DNA of 64,000 nucleotides from Rhodospirillales bacterium. GTDB lineage: Bacteria; Pseudomonadota; Alphaproteobacteria; Rhodospirillales; Defluviicoccaceae. Positions 48,926 to 58,444 of this stretch are shown piece after piece. The stretch is taken from positions 124,001 through 188,000 of the forward strand of contig JADJXQ010000005.1 of NCBI GenBank assembly GCA_016710335.1, in the 5' to 3' direction. The notes beneath the pieces are model-generated. The model saw only the letters and a list, made by a program, of their open reading frames with translations, was not told the origin of the DNA and searched no databases. Both the position numbers and the translations under genes were made by a program. The first letter of the stretch is position 1. The number at the start of each line of letters is the position of its first letter.

Positions 48926-49777
48926 ATGACCGTACGCTTCCAAGGCACCGACACTTACGTCGCCACCGAGGACCTGAACGTGGCGGTCAACGCCGCCGTC
49001 GCCCTCGAACGGCCGCTGCTGATCAAGGGTGAGCCGGGCACCGGCAAGACCATCCTTGCCCACGAGATCGCCCGCGCCCTCGGCGTTCCGCTGCTGCAAT
49101 GGCACATCAAGTCCACCACCAAGGCGCAGCAGGGCCTTTATGAGTACGACGCGGTGGCGCGGCTGCGGGATTCCCAACTCGGCGACGCGCGCGTGCACGA
49201 CATCGCCAACTACATTGTCCGCGGCAAGCTCTGGGAGGCGTTCGATGCGGACGAGCGGCCGGTGCTGCTGATCGACGAGATCGACAAGGCCGACATTGAG
49301 TTCCCCAACGACCTCCTGCTCGAACTCGACCGCATGGAGTTCCACGTCTACGAGACCAGGCAGACCATCGCCGCCCGCCACCGCCCGATCGTCGTCATCA
49401 CGTCCAACAACGAGAAGGAGCTGCCGGACGCGTTCCTGCGCCGCTGTTTCTTTCACTACATCCGCTTCCCCGACCACGACACCATGCTGGAGATCGTCGA
49501 GGTCCACTATCCCGGCATCCAGAAGCGCCTGGTCCGCGAGGCGCTCAACACCTTCTTTCAGATCCGCGACGTACCGGGCCTGAAGAAAAAGCCGTCCACA
49601 TCGGAGCTGCTCGACTGGATCAAGCTGCTCCTGGTCGAGGACATTCCGCCGGAAGCGCTCCGCAGCAAGGACGCGAAGCAGGTGATCCCGCCCCTCTACG
49701 GCGCGCTTCTCAAGAACGAGCAGGACGTCCACCTGTTCGAACGCCTCGCCTTCCTCGCGCGGCGGGAGGGGCATTGA
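48926..49777 (+). CDS. MoxR-type AAA+ ATPase
   Basis: A 283-residue AAA+ ATPase. Walker A is LLIKGEPGTGKTILAHEIA near residue 35 and Walker B is PVLLIDEIDKADIEFPNDLL near 115; sensor 1 is IVVITSNNEKELPDAFLRRC with the arginine finger region after it. MoxR-type ATPases act with von Willebrand A proteins as chaperones in cofactor insertion or complex assembly. The VWA partner is the next gene, 15 bases downstream. CoxD, the MoxR-like ATPase of CO dehydrogenase maturation, is a relative, but this pair is common in alphaproteobacteria without CO dehydrogenase. GAAGGACC precedes the ATG. Confidence 0.9.
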   Translation: MTVRFQGTDTYVATEDLNVAVNAAVALERPLLIKGEPGTGKTILAHEIARALGVPLLQWHIKSTTKAQQGLYEYDAVARLRDSQLGDARVHDIANYIVRGKLWEAFDADERPVLLIDEIDKADIEFPNDLLLELDRMEFHVYETRQTIAARHRPIVVITSNNEKELPDAFLRRCFFHYIRFPDHDTMLEIVEVHYPGIQKRLVREALNTFFQIRDVPGLKKKPSTSELLDWIKLLLVEDIPPEALRSKDAKQVIPPLYGALLKNEQDVHLFERLAFLARREGH

Positions 49778-49792
49778 GGCGAGCGCTACCCC

Positions 49793-50968
49793 ATGTTCAT
49801 TGATTTTTTCCTCGAACTGAAGAACGCCAAGCTGCCGGTCAGCCTGCGCGAGTACCTGACCCTGATCGAGGCGATGGATGCGGGGCTGGCGGACTACAGC
49901 GTCGATGAGTTCTATTACCTGTCGCGCGCATGCCTGGTGAAGGACGAGACCAATCTCGACAAGTTCGACCGGGTGTTCGCCAAGGTGTTCAAGGCCCTGG
50001 AGCCGCCGGCCGACGGCGAGACCCACGGCATCCCCGAGGAGTGGCTGCGCAAGCTCATCGAACGCACCCTCACCGACGAGGAGATGGCCGAGATCGAGGC
50101 GCTCGGCGGCTGGGACAAGCTGATGGAGACCCTGAAGCAGCGCCTCGCCGAGCAGAAGGGCCGCCACCAGGGCGGCTCCAAGTGGATCGGCACCGCCGGC
50201 ACCTCGCCCTTCGGCGCCTACGGCTACAATCCGGAGGGCGTGCGCATCGGCCAGGACCGGAACCGCAACAACCGCGCCGTCAAGGTGTGGGACCGCCGGG
50301 AGTTCAGGAACCTGGATTCATCGGTGGAACTGGGGACCCGCAACATCAAGGTGGCGCTCCGCCGGCTCCGCCGCTTCGCCCGCGAAGGGGCGGCGACCGA
50401 GCTTGACTTGCCCGACACCATTCATGCCACGGCTCGCCAGGGCTACCTGGACTTGCGCCTCCGCCCGGAGCGCCACAACGCCGTCAAGGTGCTGCTGTTC
50501 TTCGATGTCGGCGGCTCCATGGACCCGTTCGTGCAAGTCTGCGAAGAGATGTTCTCGGCGGCGCGTTCCGAGTTCAAGCACTTGGAGTACTTCTATTTCC
50601 ACAATTGCCTCTACGAGCGGGTGTGGCGCGACAACCGCCGCCGCCACGCGGAGGGCATCGCCACCTGGGACCTCCTCCACACCTATCCGCACGACTACAA
50701 GGTCATCTTCGTCGGCGACGCGTCGATGAGCCCTTACGAGATCATGATGCCCGGCGGATCGGTGGAGCACTGGAACGAAGAGGCCGGGATCACCTGGATG
50801 CAGCGGCTGCTTCACGTCTATCCGCGCGCGGTATGGCTCAACCCGACCAATGAGGGCTGGTGGGACATGACCCAGTCGGCGCAGGTGATCCGTCAACTCA
50901 TGGCCGGCCGCATGTTTCCGCTGACTCTCGACGGCCTCGACCGCGCCATGCGCGAACTGAGCCGGTAG
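49793..50968 (+). CDS. VWA domain protein, CoxE-like
   Basis: A 391-residue protein. The C-terminal half is a von Willebrand A domain with the MIDAS motif FFDVGGSMDPFV near residue 245 (D-x-G-x-S) and VGDASMSPYEIM as the Asp/Thr loop. The N-terminal part (FFLELKNAKLPVSLREYLTL, YYLSRACLVKDETNLDKFDRVF) matches the CoxE family. It is cytoplasmic, with no signal peptide. It pairs with the MoxR ATPase 15 bases upstream and is followed, eight bases later, by a fatty-acid-type enzyme that is probably co-transcribed but functionally unrelated. Confidence 0.88.
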   Translation: MFIDFFLELKNAKLPVSLREYLTLIEAMDAGLADYSVDEFYYLSRACLVKDETNLDKFDRVFAKVFKALEPPADGETHGIPEEWLRKLIERTLTDEEMAEIEALGGWDKLMETLKQRLAEQKGRHQGGSKWIGTAGTSPFGAYGYNPEGVRIGQDRNRNNRAVKVWDRREFRNLDSSVELGTRNIKVALRRLRRFAREGAATELDLPDTIHATARQGYLDLRLRPERHNAVKVLLFFDVGGSMDPFVQVCEEMFSAARSEFKHLEYFYFHNCLYERVWRDNRRRHAEGIATWDLLHTYPHDYKVIFVGDASMSPYEIMMPGGSVEHWNEEAGITWMQRLLHVYPRAVWLNPTNEGWWDMTQSAQVIRQLMAGRMFPLTLDGLDRAMRELSR

Positions 50969-50975
50969 GCGGCCG

Positions 50976-53072
50976 ATGGGCGCGCTCGTCGACTACGAGA
51001 GACACGGCCGCATCGGCGTCATCGTCATCGGCAATCCCCCGGTCAACGCCCTCGGCGCCGCGGTGCGGGCGGGTCTTCTGGAGACGCTCGATCATGGCTC
51101 GGCCGATGCGTCCACGAACTTCCTGGTGCTCGTCGGCGCAGGTCGCACCTTCCCAGCCGGCGCAGATATCCGTGAGTTCGGCAAGCCGCCGCAACCGCCG
51201 CTTCTGCCGGACGTCATCAACCGGTTCGAAGCCAGCGCCAAGCCTGTCGTCGCCGCCATCCACGGTACGGCGTTGGGCGGCGGGCTGGAACTGGCCCTCG
51301 GCTGCCATTTTCGCGTGGCGCTTAAGGCCGCGAAGCTGGGCCTGCCGGAGGTCAAGCTCGGTCTGATGCCGGGCGCCGGCGGGACGCAGCGGCTGCCGCG
51401 CCTGATCGGCGCCGAGCGCGCCCTCGACATGATCCTCTCCGGCGATCCGGTCACTGCGGCCGAGGCGCATGCGTGGGGCTTGGTCGACGACGTCGACGAA
51501 GGCGACTCGGCGCTCGAAGCCGGCATCCGCTTGGCCGAGCGGTTTCAGGATGAGACCCGGCTGTTCCGTTGGCTCTGCGAGAGATGCGGCGGGACCGCCG
51601 CCATTGATCCGACCATGTTCGCCGACCGCCGCAAGGAGCTCGCCAAGCGCGCCCGCCATCTCCTGTCGCCGCACCTGATCGTCGACGCGGTCGAGGCCGC
51701 GATGACCGTGCCATTGGAAGAGGGGCTCGAGCGCGAGCGGGCGCTGTTTCTGCAGTGCCTGGACTCGCCGCAGCGCGCCGGTCTGGTGCATGCCTTCTTT
51801 GCCGAGCGGGAGGTCGCGAAGGTGCCGGGGCTACCGCCGGATACGCCGACCCGCCCGATCGACCGGGCAGCGGTGGTCGGCGCCGGAACCATGGGCGGCG
51901 GCATCGCCATGTGCTTCGCCAACGTCGGCATCCCGGTGCGCCTGCTCGACGCCGACCGCGACGCCCTCGACCGCGGCCTCGCGATCATCCGCCGCAATTA
52001 CGAGAGCTCGGCTCGGCGCGGAAGGCTCTCCGCGGACGAGGTGAAGCGCCGCATCGACCTGATCGCGCCGACGCTCGAGTATGACGATGTCGCCGACGCC
52101 GACCTGGTGGTCGAGGCGGTGTACGAGAGCATGGACCTGAAAACGCAGGTGTTCGCCAGGCTCGACGCGGTCTGCAAGCCGGGCGCCATCCTCGCCACCA
52201 ACACCTCGACCCTCGACATCAACGCCATCGCCGCCGCGGCCGGCCGGCCCGGGGACGTGGTCGGCATGCACTTCTTCAGTCCTGCCAACGTCATGCGCCT
52301 CCTGGAGAACGTGCGCGCCGACAGGACGGCCGACGACGTTGTTGCGACCGTGATGGCTCTGGCCCGGCGCCTCGGCAAGGTCGGGGTGTTGGTCGGCGTC
52401 TGCTACGGCTTCGTCGGCAATCGCATGCTCCACCAGCGCACCCGCGAGTCTTCGGCTCTGGTGGAGGAGGGCGCGAGCCCCGAGCAGGTCGACCGGGTCT
52501 TGACCGATTTCGGCTTTCCCATGGGCCCGTTCGCCATGACCGATCTCGCGGGCGTCGATGTCGGTTGGCGCATCCGCGAGGAACGGCGCAAGTCCGGTGA
52601 TCCGGATGCGCCGCCGTTGTCGTGGCTCGACCGGCTGGCCGAGCAGGGCCGCTTCGGCCAGAAGACCGGCGCCGGGATCTACCGCTACGAGCCCGGCAGC
52701 CGCACGCCGCTTCCAGATCCCGAGGTCGACGCTCTCCTCGCGCAGTACCGGCGGGAGCGAGGCACGGAACCGCGTCCGGTGCCGGACCAGGAGATCCTGG
52801 AGCGTTGCCTTTACGTCATGGTCAACGAAGGGGCGCGCATCCTTGAGGAGGGCATCGCCGCCCGGTCGCTGGACATCGACGTGATCTGGATCCACGGCTA
52901 TGGCTTTCCGGCGTTTCGCGGCGGGCCGATGTTCTGGGCCGAGCAGGTCGGCCTCAAGTCCATTCACGACGCCGTCGCCGACTACCACAGGCGCCTCGGC
53001 GGCGCCCACTGGCAACCGGCGCCACTGCTCGCCCGCCTCGCCCGCACCGGCGGCTCTTTCCGGGACCCGTGA
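50976..53072 (+). CDS. Enoyl-CoA hydratase / 3-hydroxyacyl-CoA dehydrogenase fusion
   Basis: A 698-residue FadB/FadJ-like protein. The N-terminal crotonase domain (~1-190) has AAIHGTALGGGLELALGCHF and LGLPEVKLGLMPGAGGTQRL with the two active-site acids. The NAD-binding dehydrogenase domain (~295-480) starts AAVVGAGTMGGGIAMCFANV, with ILATNTSTLDINAIA and VGMHFFSPANVMRLLE, where the His is catalytic. The C-terminal domain ends with GYGFPAFRGGPMFWAEQVGL. It converts enoyl-CoA to 3-ketoacyl-CoA. In this setting it could act on 2,3-dehydroadipyl-CoA or 3-hydroxyadipyl-CoA in the lower benzoate pathway, or in ordinary beta-oxidation; this cannot be decided here. Confidence 0.9.
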   Translation: MGALVDYERHGRIGVIVIGNPPVNALGAAVRAGLLETLDHGSADASTNFLVLVGAGRTFPAGADIREFGKPPQPPLLPDVINRFEASAKPVVAAIHGTALGGGLELALGCHFRVALKAAKLGLPEVKLGLMPGAGGTQRLPRLIGAERALDMILSGDPVTAAEAHAWGLVDDVDEGDSALEAGIRLAERFQDETRLFRWLCERCGGTAAIDPTMFADRRKELAKRARHLLSPHLIVDAVEAAMTVPLEEGLERERALFLQCLDSPQRAGLVHAFFAEREVAKVPGLPPDTPTRPIDRAAVVGAGTMGGGIAMCFANVGIPVRLLDADRDALDRGLAIIRRNYESSARRGRLSADEVKRRIDLIAPTLEYDDVADADLVVEAVYESMDLKTQVFARLDAVCKPGAILATNTSTLDINAIAAAAGRPGDVVGMHFFSPANVMRLLENVRADRTADDVVATVMALARRLGKVGVLVGVCYGFVGNRMLHQRTRESSALVEEGASPEQVDRVLTDFGFPMGPFAMTDLAGVDVGWRIREERRKSGDPDAPPLSWLDRLAEQGRFGQKTGAGIYRYEPGSRTPLPDPEVDALLAQYRRERGTEPRPVPDQEILERCLYVMVNEGARILEEGIAARSLDIDVIWIHGYGFPAFRGGPMFWAEQVGLKSIHDAVADYHRRLGGAHWQPAPLLARLARTGGSFRDP

Positions 53073-53078
53073 TCCCGG

Positions 53079-54230
53079 TCAGCCGGCGTCGCGGATCATG
53101 TCGCGGGCGATGACCAGTTGCTGGATCTGGCTGGTGCCTTCGAAGATGCGGAACAGCCGCACGTCGCGATAGAAGCGCTCCACGTCGGAGTCCCGCATGT
53201 ACCCCGCGCCGCCGTGGATCTGCACCGCCCGGTCGGCGACCCGGCCGACCATCTCGGAGCAGAACAACTTGCAGCACGCGGCGTCGGTGCCGACGTTGGC
53301 TCCGGCGTCGCGCCGCCGCGCCGTCTCCTCGACCATGCAGCGGCCGGCGTAGGCCTCGGCGCGGCTGTCCGCGAGCATCGCCTGGATGAGCTGGAAACCG
53401 GCGATCGCCTGGCCGAACTGGCGGCGTTCCAGAGCGTAGCGGAGTGCGTCGTGGATCAGCCGCTCGGCGGCGCCGACGCAGACGGCGGCGATGTGGGTGC
53501 GGGCGCGGTCAAGCACCTTCATCGCCGTGCGGAACCCCTGTCCCTCCCGGCCGCCGATCAGATTGGCGGCGGGCACGGCGCACTTCTCGAACACGACATC
53601 GGCCGTGTGCGCGCCCTGCTGCCCCATCTTGCGGTCGCGCCGGCCGACCCAGAGCCCCGGCGCTTCTGCCTCGACCAGAAACGCCGAAACTCCGCGGGCG
53701 TCGCGGCTATCGGGGTCGGTGCGGGCGAAGACGGTGAACAGCCCGGCCTCCGGCGCGTTGGTGATGTAGCGCTTGGCGCCGTTGATGACGTAACGGTCGC
53801 CTTCGCGCCGGGCGCTGGTGCGGATCGCTCCGGCGTCCGAGCCGGCGTCGGCCTCGGTAAGGGCGAAGGCGCTGATGATCTCGCCCGAAGCGAGGCGGGG
53901 CAGCCAAGTCCGCTTCTGGTCGTCCGTGCCGTCGATGACGATGCCCTGGGAGCCGATGCCGTTGTTGGTGCCGATGACGGAGCGGAAAGCCGGCGACGCC
54001 CAGCCGAGGGCGAACGCCACCTGCACCTCCTCGCTCATGGTGAGGCCGAGGCCGCCATACGTCTCGGGAATGGAGAGCCCGAACAGGCCGAGCGCCCGCA
54101 TCTCTGCAATGACCGCCGCCGGGATCTCGTCGGCGTCCGCAACGGCGCGCTCTAGCGGCACCAGGCGCTCGCGGACGAAGCGCGTCACGGTGTCGATGAG
54201 CTGGCGCAGCGTAACGGGATCGAGGGCCAT
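53079..54230 (-). CDS. Acyl-CoA dehydrogenase
   Basis: A 383-residue FAD enzyme. AFALTEADAGSDAGAIRTSA is the FAD/substrate motif near residue 120, ITNAPEAGLFTVFARTD follows, and the C-terminal HGGAGYMRDSDVERFYRDV and RIFEGTSQIQQLVIARDM carry the conserved Arg and the catalytic Glu (EGTSQIQ). It inserts the alpha-beta double bond and passes electrons to ETF; no etfAB is in the window. It is the last gene of a leftward group (TAXI protein, thiolase, peptide-binding protein, this gene), starting four bases after the preceding stop. Substrate chain length is not evident. Confidence 0.92.
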   Translation of the reverse strand: MALDPVTLRQLIDTVTRFVRERLVPLERAVADADEIPAAVIAEMRALGLFGLSIPETYGGLGLTMSEEVQVAFALGWASPAFRSVIGTNNGIGSQGIVIDGTDDQKRTWLPRLASGEIISAFALTEADAGSDAGAIRTSARREGDRYVINGAKRYITNAPEAGLFTVFARTDPDSRDARGVSAFLVEAEAPGLWVGRRDRKMGQQGAHTADVVFEKCAVPAANLIGGREGQGFRTAMKVLDRARTHIAAVCVGAAERLIHDALRYALERRQFGQAIAGFQLIQAMLADSRAEAYAGRCMVEETARRRDAGANVGTDAACCKLFCSEMVGRVADRAVQIHGGAGYMRDSDVERFYRDVRLFRIFEGTSQIQQLVIARDMIRDAG

Positions 54231-54234
54231 GGCG

Positions 54235-55896
54235 TTATTGCGCCCGTCGCCACTGTTCGACCCGGAGGGTGGTCGGGTACTGGTGGCCCGTGGGGGTAAC
54301 GCCGGCGAGCCACACGGGCAGGATATAAGGTTCGGCGCGGAAGTAGAGGGGCAGCGCCGGCAGTTCTTCGGCGTAGAGATGCTGCATGCGGCGCCACAGC
54401 GCCTTGCGGGCATCGCGGTCGAGTTCGACCTCGATGGCGTCGATCAGCGCATCCATCTCGGCGTTGCGGAAGCCGGTGTAATTCTGGCCGGCCCAGGCGT
54501 TGGCTGCGGTGGGGATCTGCTCCGAATGCAGCGTGGTGCGCGGCACGCTCTCCGGGGCGCTGATCCAGGCGAACATGGCCATCGCCGAAAAGCGCCGTTG
54601 GCTGACGGTCTGGCCGAAGAACACCCGCGCCGGCTCGTTGCGGATGCGCACGTCGATCCCGATGGTGCGCCACTGGCTCTGCAGCACCTGCTGCACCAAC
54701 TCCCGCGAACGATTACCGGCGGTTGTCATGATCTCCAGCGCGAGCGGCGCGCCGGCGGCGTTGTGGCGGATGCCGCCTTGCATCGTTCCCCAACCCGCGT
54801 CATCGAGCAGCCGCGCCGCCGTCTCCGGCGCGTAAGGATACTGCGGGACGTCGTCGGCGTGGACCCAGTCCAGCGGGTTGACGCTGGTGTGGGCGACCGG
54901 CTGGCGGCCGGCGAACAGCTGCGCGCTGATCGCGTCGCGGTCGATGGCGTGGAGCAGCGCCCGGCGCACGCGGCGATCGGCCAGCACCGGGCTGTCAAGA
55001 TTCAGGTCGACGTGCTCGTAGACGAGCCCCGGCTTGTAGAGGAAGCGAAACCGTTCGTGGTGGCGCTTTTCGAGAGCCACCGCCTGGTCGAGGGTGAGGC
55101 CGAGTTCGCCGGCGATCATGTCGATCGCCCCGGACAGCAGATTGGCCTCAAGCGCCGCCGTGTTCTCGATGACGCGGACAACGATGCGTTCGAACGCCGG
55201 CGGCTCGCCCCACCAGTGCGGATTTGCGGCGAGGAGGACGTGGGAGCCGGAAACCACCTCGGCGATCCGGTAGGGGCCCAGCCACAGGCCCGGATTGATG
55301 GTGTCGGTTTCGTAAGCGGTCCTGAACCGGTAGCTCTCCGGCTGCGCGAACGCCGGTGCATCGATGTGGGCCGGCAACAGGTGGAAGTCGCTGATGGCGT
55401 TGTAGTCGAAGGTCAGCTTGTCGAAGTGGAGGGTGAAGGACTTGTCGTCGTGCACGTCGATGGCATAAAGGCGGCGATAGAACTCCTTGGGGATCACGCC
55501 GCTCTTCTCGTGTTTGCCGACCGTCCATGAGTACAGAACGTCGGCGGTGGTCAGGGGCGTGCCGTCGCCCCATGCCGCCTCGGGCAGCAGCTTGTAGGTG
55601 ACGGCGATGCCCGGCTTGCCGTCGGGCGTCGTCTCCGGAACCGCCAGGCCGTTGTCGATGGTCGGAAGCTCGGTGCAAAGCACGCACACCAGGGTCCAGT
55701 CGGCGTCGTACGCGGTGATCGGCCGCTGGCTCATGCCGAGCACATAGCTCTTGGCCATCATGGAATCGATGTTGGGGTGAAGGGTCGACGGGAACTGGGT
55801 GATGCCGATGACGAGTTCATCCTTCGTCGCATGCGCTGTTGTCGGCAACACCGCGACCAGCGCCGCGACGAGCAGGCCGACGAGCCGGCACCGCAC
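54235..55896 (-). CDS. ABC transporter substrate-binding protein, family 5 (peptide type)
   Basis: A 553-residue extracytoplasmic protein with a signal peptide (LVGLLVAALVAVLPTTAHA). The family 5 fold shows ELVIGITQFPSTLHPNIDS, ITAYDADWTLVCVL, WGDGTPLTTADVLYSWTVGK, HVDLNLDSPVLADRRVRRAL and the conserved AIDRDAISAQLFAGR, and a C-terminal LPALPLYFRAEPYI. The translation start is uncertain: there is no ATG, and three GTG codons (55896, 55902, 55908) precede the signal peptide; the nearest was chosen. It overlaps or abuts the thiolase stop. No permease or ATPase genes accompany it, so it is an orphan binding protein. The ligand is unknown. Confidence 0.85.
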   Translation of the reverse strand: MRCRLVGLLVAALVAVLPTTAHATKDELVIGITQFPSTLHPNIDSMMAKSYVLGMSQRPITAYDADWTLVCVLCTELPTIDNGLAVPETTPDGKPGIAVTYKLLPEAAWGDGTPLTTADVLYSWTVGKHEKSGVIPKEFYRRLYAIDVHDDKSFTLHFDKLTFDYNAISDFHLLPAHIDAPAFAQPESYRFRTAYETDTINPGLWLGPYRIAEVVSGSHVLLAANPHWWGEPPAFERIVVRVIENTAALEANLLSGAIDMIAGELGLTLDQAVALEKRHHERFRFLYKPGLVYEHVDLNLDSPVLADRRVRRALLHAIDRDAISAQLFAGRQPVAHTSVNPLDWVHADDVPQYPYAPETAARLLDDAGWGTMQGGIRHNAAGAPLALEIMTTAGNRSRELVQQVLQSQWRTIGIDVRIRNEPARVFFGQTVSQRRFSAMAMFAWISAPESVPRTTLHSEQIPTAANAWAGQNYTGFRNAEMDALIDAIEVELDRDARKALWRRMQHLYAEELPALPLYFRAEPYILPVWLAGVTPTGHQYPTTLRVEQWRRAQ

Positions 55897-55916
55897 ACCC
55901 ACGCCCACGCTCGCAC

Positions 55917-57119
55917 TCAGACCCGCTCGAGCACCGCGGCCACGCCCTGGCCGACGCCGATGCAGAGCGTGACGAGCGCGTAGCGTCCCCCGCAGCGCTC
56001 CAGTTGACGCATCGCCGTCAGCGCCAGCCTGGCGCCGGAGGCGCCCAACGGATGCCCGATCGCGATAGCCCCGCCGTTGGGGTTGAGGCGGCTGTCGTCT
56101 CCAGCAAGCTGCATCTGCTTGGCGCAGCCCAGTACTTGCACCGCGAACGCCTCGTTGATCTCGATGACGTCCATGTCGTCGAGCGTCAGGCCGGCGCGCT
56201 GCAAGGCCTTTCGCGACGCCGGCACCGGGCCCAGCCCCATTATGCGCGGCGGCACCCCGGCGACCGCCCCGGCGAGGATGCGCGCTCGCGGCTGGATGCC
56301 GGCCCGTTCGCCGGCGGCGCGGCTGCCGACCAGGAGGGCGACGGCGCCGTCGTTGATCCCCGACGCGTTGCCGGCGGTCACCACGCCGCCCTCGAACAGG
56401 GGCCTGAGGGCTGCCAGCCGCGCACCCGTCGTGTCGGGGCGCGGGTGTTCGTCCTCGCGCACCTGCACCGCCGGCGCTTTGCCCCTGCCGGGAACGGGGA
56501 CCGGGATCAGTTCGTCGCCATAGAACCCTTGCGCCTTCGCCGCCTGATACTTGTGCTGCGACGCTTCCGCGAAGCGATCGGCGTCCTCGCGGCGAAGCTC
56601 CAGGTCGTGGGCGACGTTGTCGGCGGTCTCCGGCATGGTGTCGCCGCCGACGCGCGCGAGCACGCGCGGATTGGGAAAGCGGGCGCCGATGGTGCTGTCG
56701 TAGATCTCCGCCTTGCGGCTGAACGGCCGGTCGGCCTTGGCGAGCACGAACGGCGCCCGCGACATGCTCTCGACGCCGCCCGCGACCATCATGTCGCTCT
56801 CTTCGCAGGTAACGGCGCGGGCGGCATCGAGCAGCGCCGCCAGGCCGCTGCCGCACAGCCTGTTCACGGTCTGGCCCGCGGTTTCCACCGCCAGGCCGGC
56901 GAGGAGACCGGCATGGCGGGCGACGTTGCGTGCGTCCTCGCCGGCCTGACAGGCGCACCCGACAATGACGTCCTCGATGTGGCCAGGATCCAGCGGGCTG
57001 CGGCCCATCAGGGCTTCGATGCAGGCTGCCATGAGGTCGTCCGGGCGAACCGCCGCCAGCATTCCGGCATGACCACCGAACGGCGTCCGCACCCCATCGT
57101 AGATGTACGCATCGAGCAT
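55917..57119 (-). CDS. Thiolase, probable 3-oxoadipyl-CoA thiolase
   Basis: A 400-residue thiolase. The nucleophile Cys is in NRLCGSGLAALLDAARA near residue 90, the His in GHPLGASGARLAL near 350, and the second Cys in TLCIGVGQGVAAVLERV (usually CIGGGQG, here Val for Gly). The N-terminus AYIYDGVRTPFGGHAGMLAAVRPDDL and the block STIGARFPNPRV are typical of the PcaF/PaaJ subgroup, which cleaves 3-oxoadipyl-CoA to succinyl-CoA and acetyl-CoA. That product is the end of the aerobic benzoyl-CoA pathway, whose upper genes begin 4 kb away. A general acetyl-CoA acetyltransferase is the alternative. Confidence 0.88.
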   Translation of the reverse strand: MLDAYIYDGVRTPFGGHAGMLAAVRPDDLMAACIEALMGRSPLDPGHIEDVIVGCACQAGEDARNVARHAGLLAGLAVETAGQTVNRLCGSGLAALLDAARAVTCEESDMMVAGGVESMSRAPFVLAKADRPFSRKAEIYDSTIGARFPNPRVLARVGGDTMPETADNVAHDLELRREDADRFAEASQHKYQAAKAQGFYGDELIPVPVPGRGKAPAVQVREDEHPRPDTTGARLAALRPLFEGGVVTAGNASGINDGAVALLVGSRAAGERAGIQPRARILAGAVAGVPPRIMGLGPVPASRKALQRAGLTLDDMDVIEINEAFAVQVLGCAKQMQLAGDDSRLNPNGGAIAIGHPLGASGARLALTAMRQLERCGGRYALVTLCIGVGQGVAAVLERV

Positions 57120-57206
57120 CGCCCGATCCTCCGTTTACGGCCTCCTGACCGCGCACTGCGGTTTCAAGGATAACCGAAGTGGCCGGCGCTGATGTCGAAG
57201 TCTTGG

Positions 57207-58268
57207 CTAGAACGCCTTGTCGACAGCTACGCCGACCTCCTCGTAGAAGCGCGCGGCCCCGGGATGAAGCGGAATGACGATTCCGTCGAGCGCCGTTTCG
57301 AGGCCGATGTGCTGGGCGTTCGGGTGGCCGCGCTCGAACAGCTTTTGCGTGTTCGGGTGATACATGGCGCGGAGGATGCCATACACCAGATCGGCATCGG
57401 CCGCCTCGGACACAACCAGTTGGGCGCCGACGCTCAATGTCTCGGTATCCGATGCGCCCTTGTAGGTGGAGGCCGGAATAGTCGTGCGCACGAAGAAGGG
57501 CTGGGCATTGACGATCTTGTCGGCCGCCTCGCTGGAGATCGGCACCAGCACGATGTCGACCTCGTCCGCCGTATGGGCGATGGCGCTGAGCGGGTAGCCG
57601 CCGACCATGAAATAGGCGTCGAGTTCGCCTTCGATGAGCATGTCGCCAGCGGTGCCAAGCCTGGCGTAGAACGGCTGGACGTTCTTTTCGGTCAGCCCGT
57701 ACGCCTTCAGCACCGCTTGCGCGCCGACGCGTGTGCCGGACGATTTTTCGCCCACCGACACGCGTTTGCCTTTGAGGTCACGGACCGACTGGATCCCGAG
57801 GCCGGCGCGGGCGACGAGGTGGATCGCTTCGGGGTACAGGTTGGCGACGGCCCGCAAATTGTCGAGCGGCGCCCCATCGCTGAAAACGCCTTTGCCGTGG
57901 TGCGCGTTATAAGCCACATCCGCCTGGGTCAACGCCATTTCCAGTTCCCCCGAAGCGACCGCACGGACGTTTTCGACCGAACCCTGGGTCGCGACGGCGG
58001 CCGCGATCAGGCCCGGGACGCCGCAACTGCCGCCGAGGTCACAATCCATGGATCCGGGCGGATTGCTGATCGCGTTGGCGATCAGCCCGCCGACCGGAAA
58101 GTACGTCCCCCCTGTGCTCCCGGTGCCGATGCGGAGAAACTTGATCTCCTGCGCCCCCGTGGAGGACACGGCCACGAAAAGGTTGGAGGCCCCGGCCACG
58201 AAAAGGATCGCGGCGGCGAGGATCAGCCGCCAAGTCACCAAGCCCCGGGAAAGACCGTCGCTGCGCAC
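57207..58268 (-). CDS. TAXI-family TRAP transporter solute-binding protein
   Basis: A 353-residue exported protein with a signal peptide (ILAAAILFVAGASNLFVAVS). The TAXI pattern is clear: FLRIGTGSTGGTYFPVGGLIANAIS at the N-terminus (in two parts), ALTQADVAYNAHHG, LRAVANLYPEAIHLVARAG, LKGKRVSVGEKSSGTRVGAQAVL and PLHPGAARFYEEVGV. It would deliver a carboxylate such as glutamate or an aromatic acid to a TRAP membrane unit, but no DctM-type gene is in the window. It starts the leftward group with thiolase, binding protein and acyl-CoA dehydrogenase, 87 bases before the thiolase. Confidence 0.92.
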   Translation of the reverse strand: MRSDGLSRGLVTWRLILAAAILFVAGASNLFVAVSSTGAQEIKFLRIGTGSTGGTYFPVGGLIANAISNPPGSMDCDLGGSCGVPGLIAAAVATQGSVENVRAVASGELEMALTQADVAYNAHHGKGVFSDGAPLDNLRAVANLYPEAIHLVARAGLGIQSVRDLKGKRVSVGEKSSGTRVGAQAVLKAYGLTEKNVQPFYARLGTAGDMLIEGELDAYFMVGGYPLSAIAHTADEVDIVLVPISSEAADKIVNAQPFFVRTTIPASTYKGASDTETLSVGAQLVVSEAADADLVYGILRAMYHPNTQKLFERGHPNAQHIGLETALDGIVIPLHPGAARFYEEVGVAVDKAF

Positions 58269-58444
58269 TCGCGTTTATCCGCAATAATTTCTCAAGAAGG
58301 TGACACAGCGTCGGAACCGATGCAACGGCGGCCAAGGCTGAACCTCATTGCAATTCGATCTTTTCAAGCTATTTCCAGAGAGCGGGATCCTTGCCGACGC
58401 TCAAAAAATGGCAAGGCAGACAAATCAGTAAGAGAACACACCCC

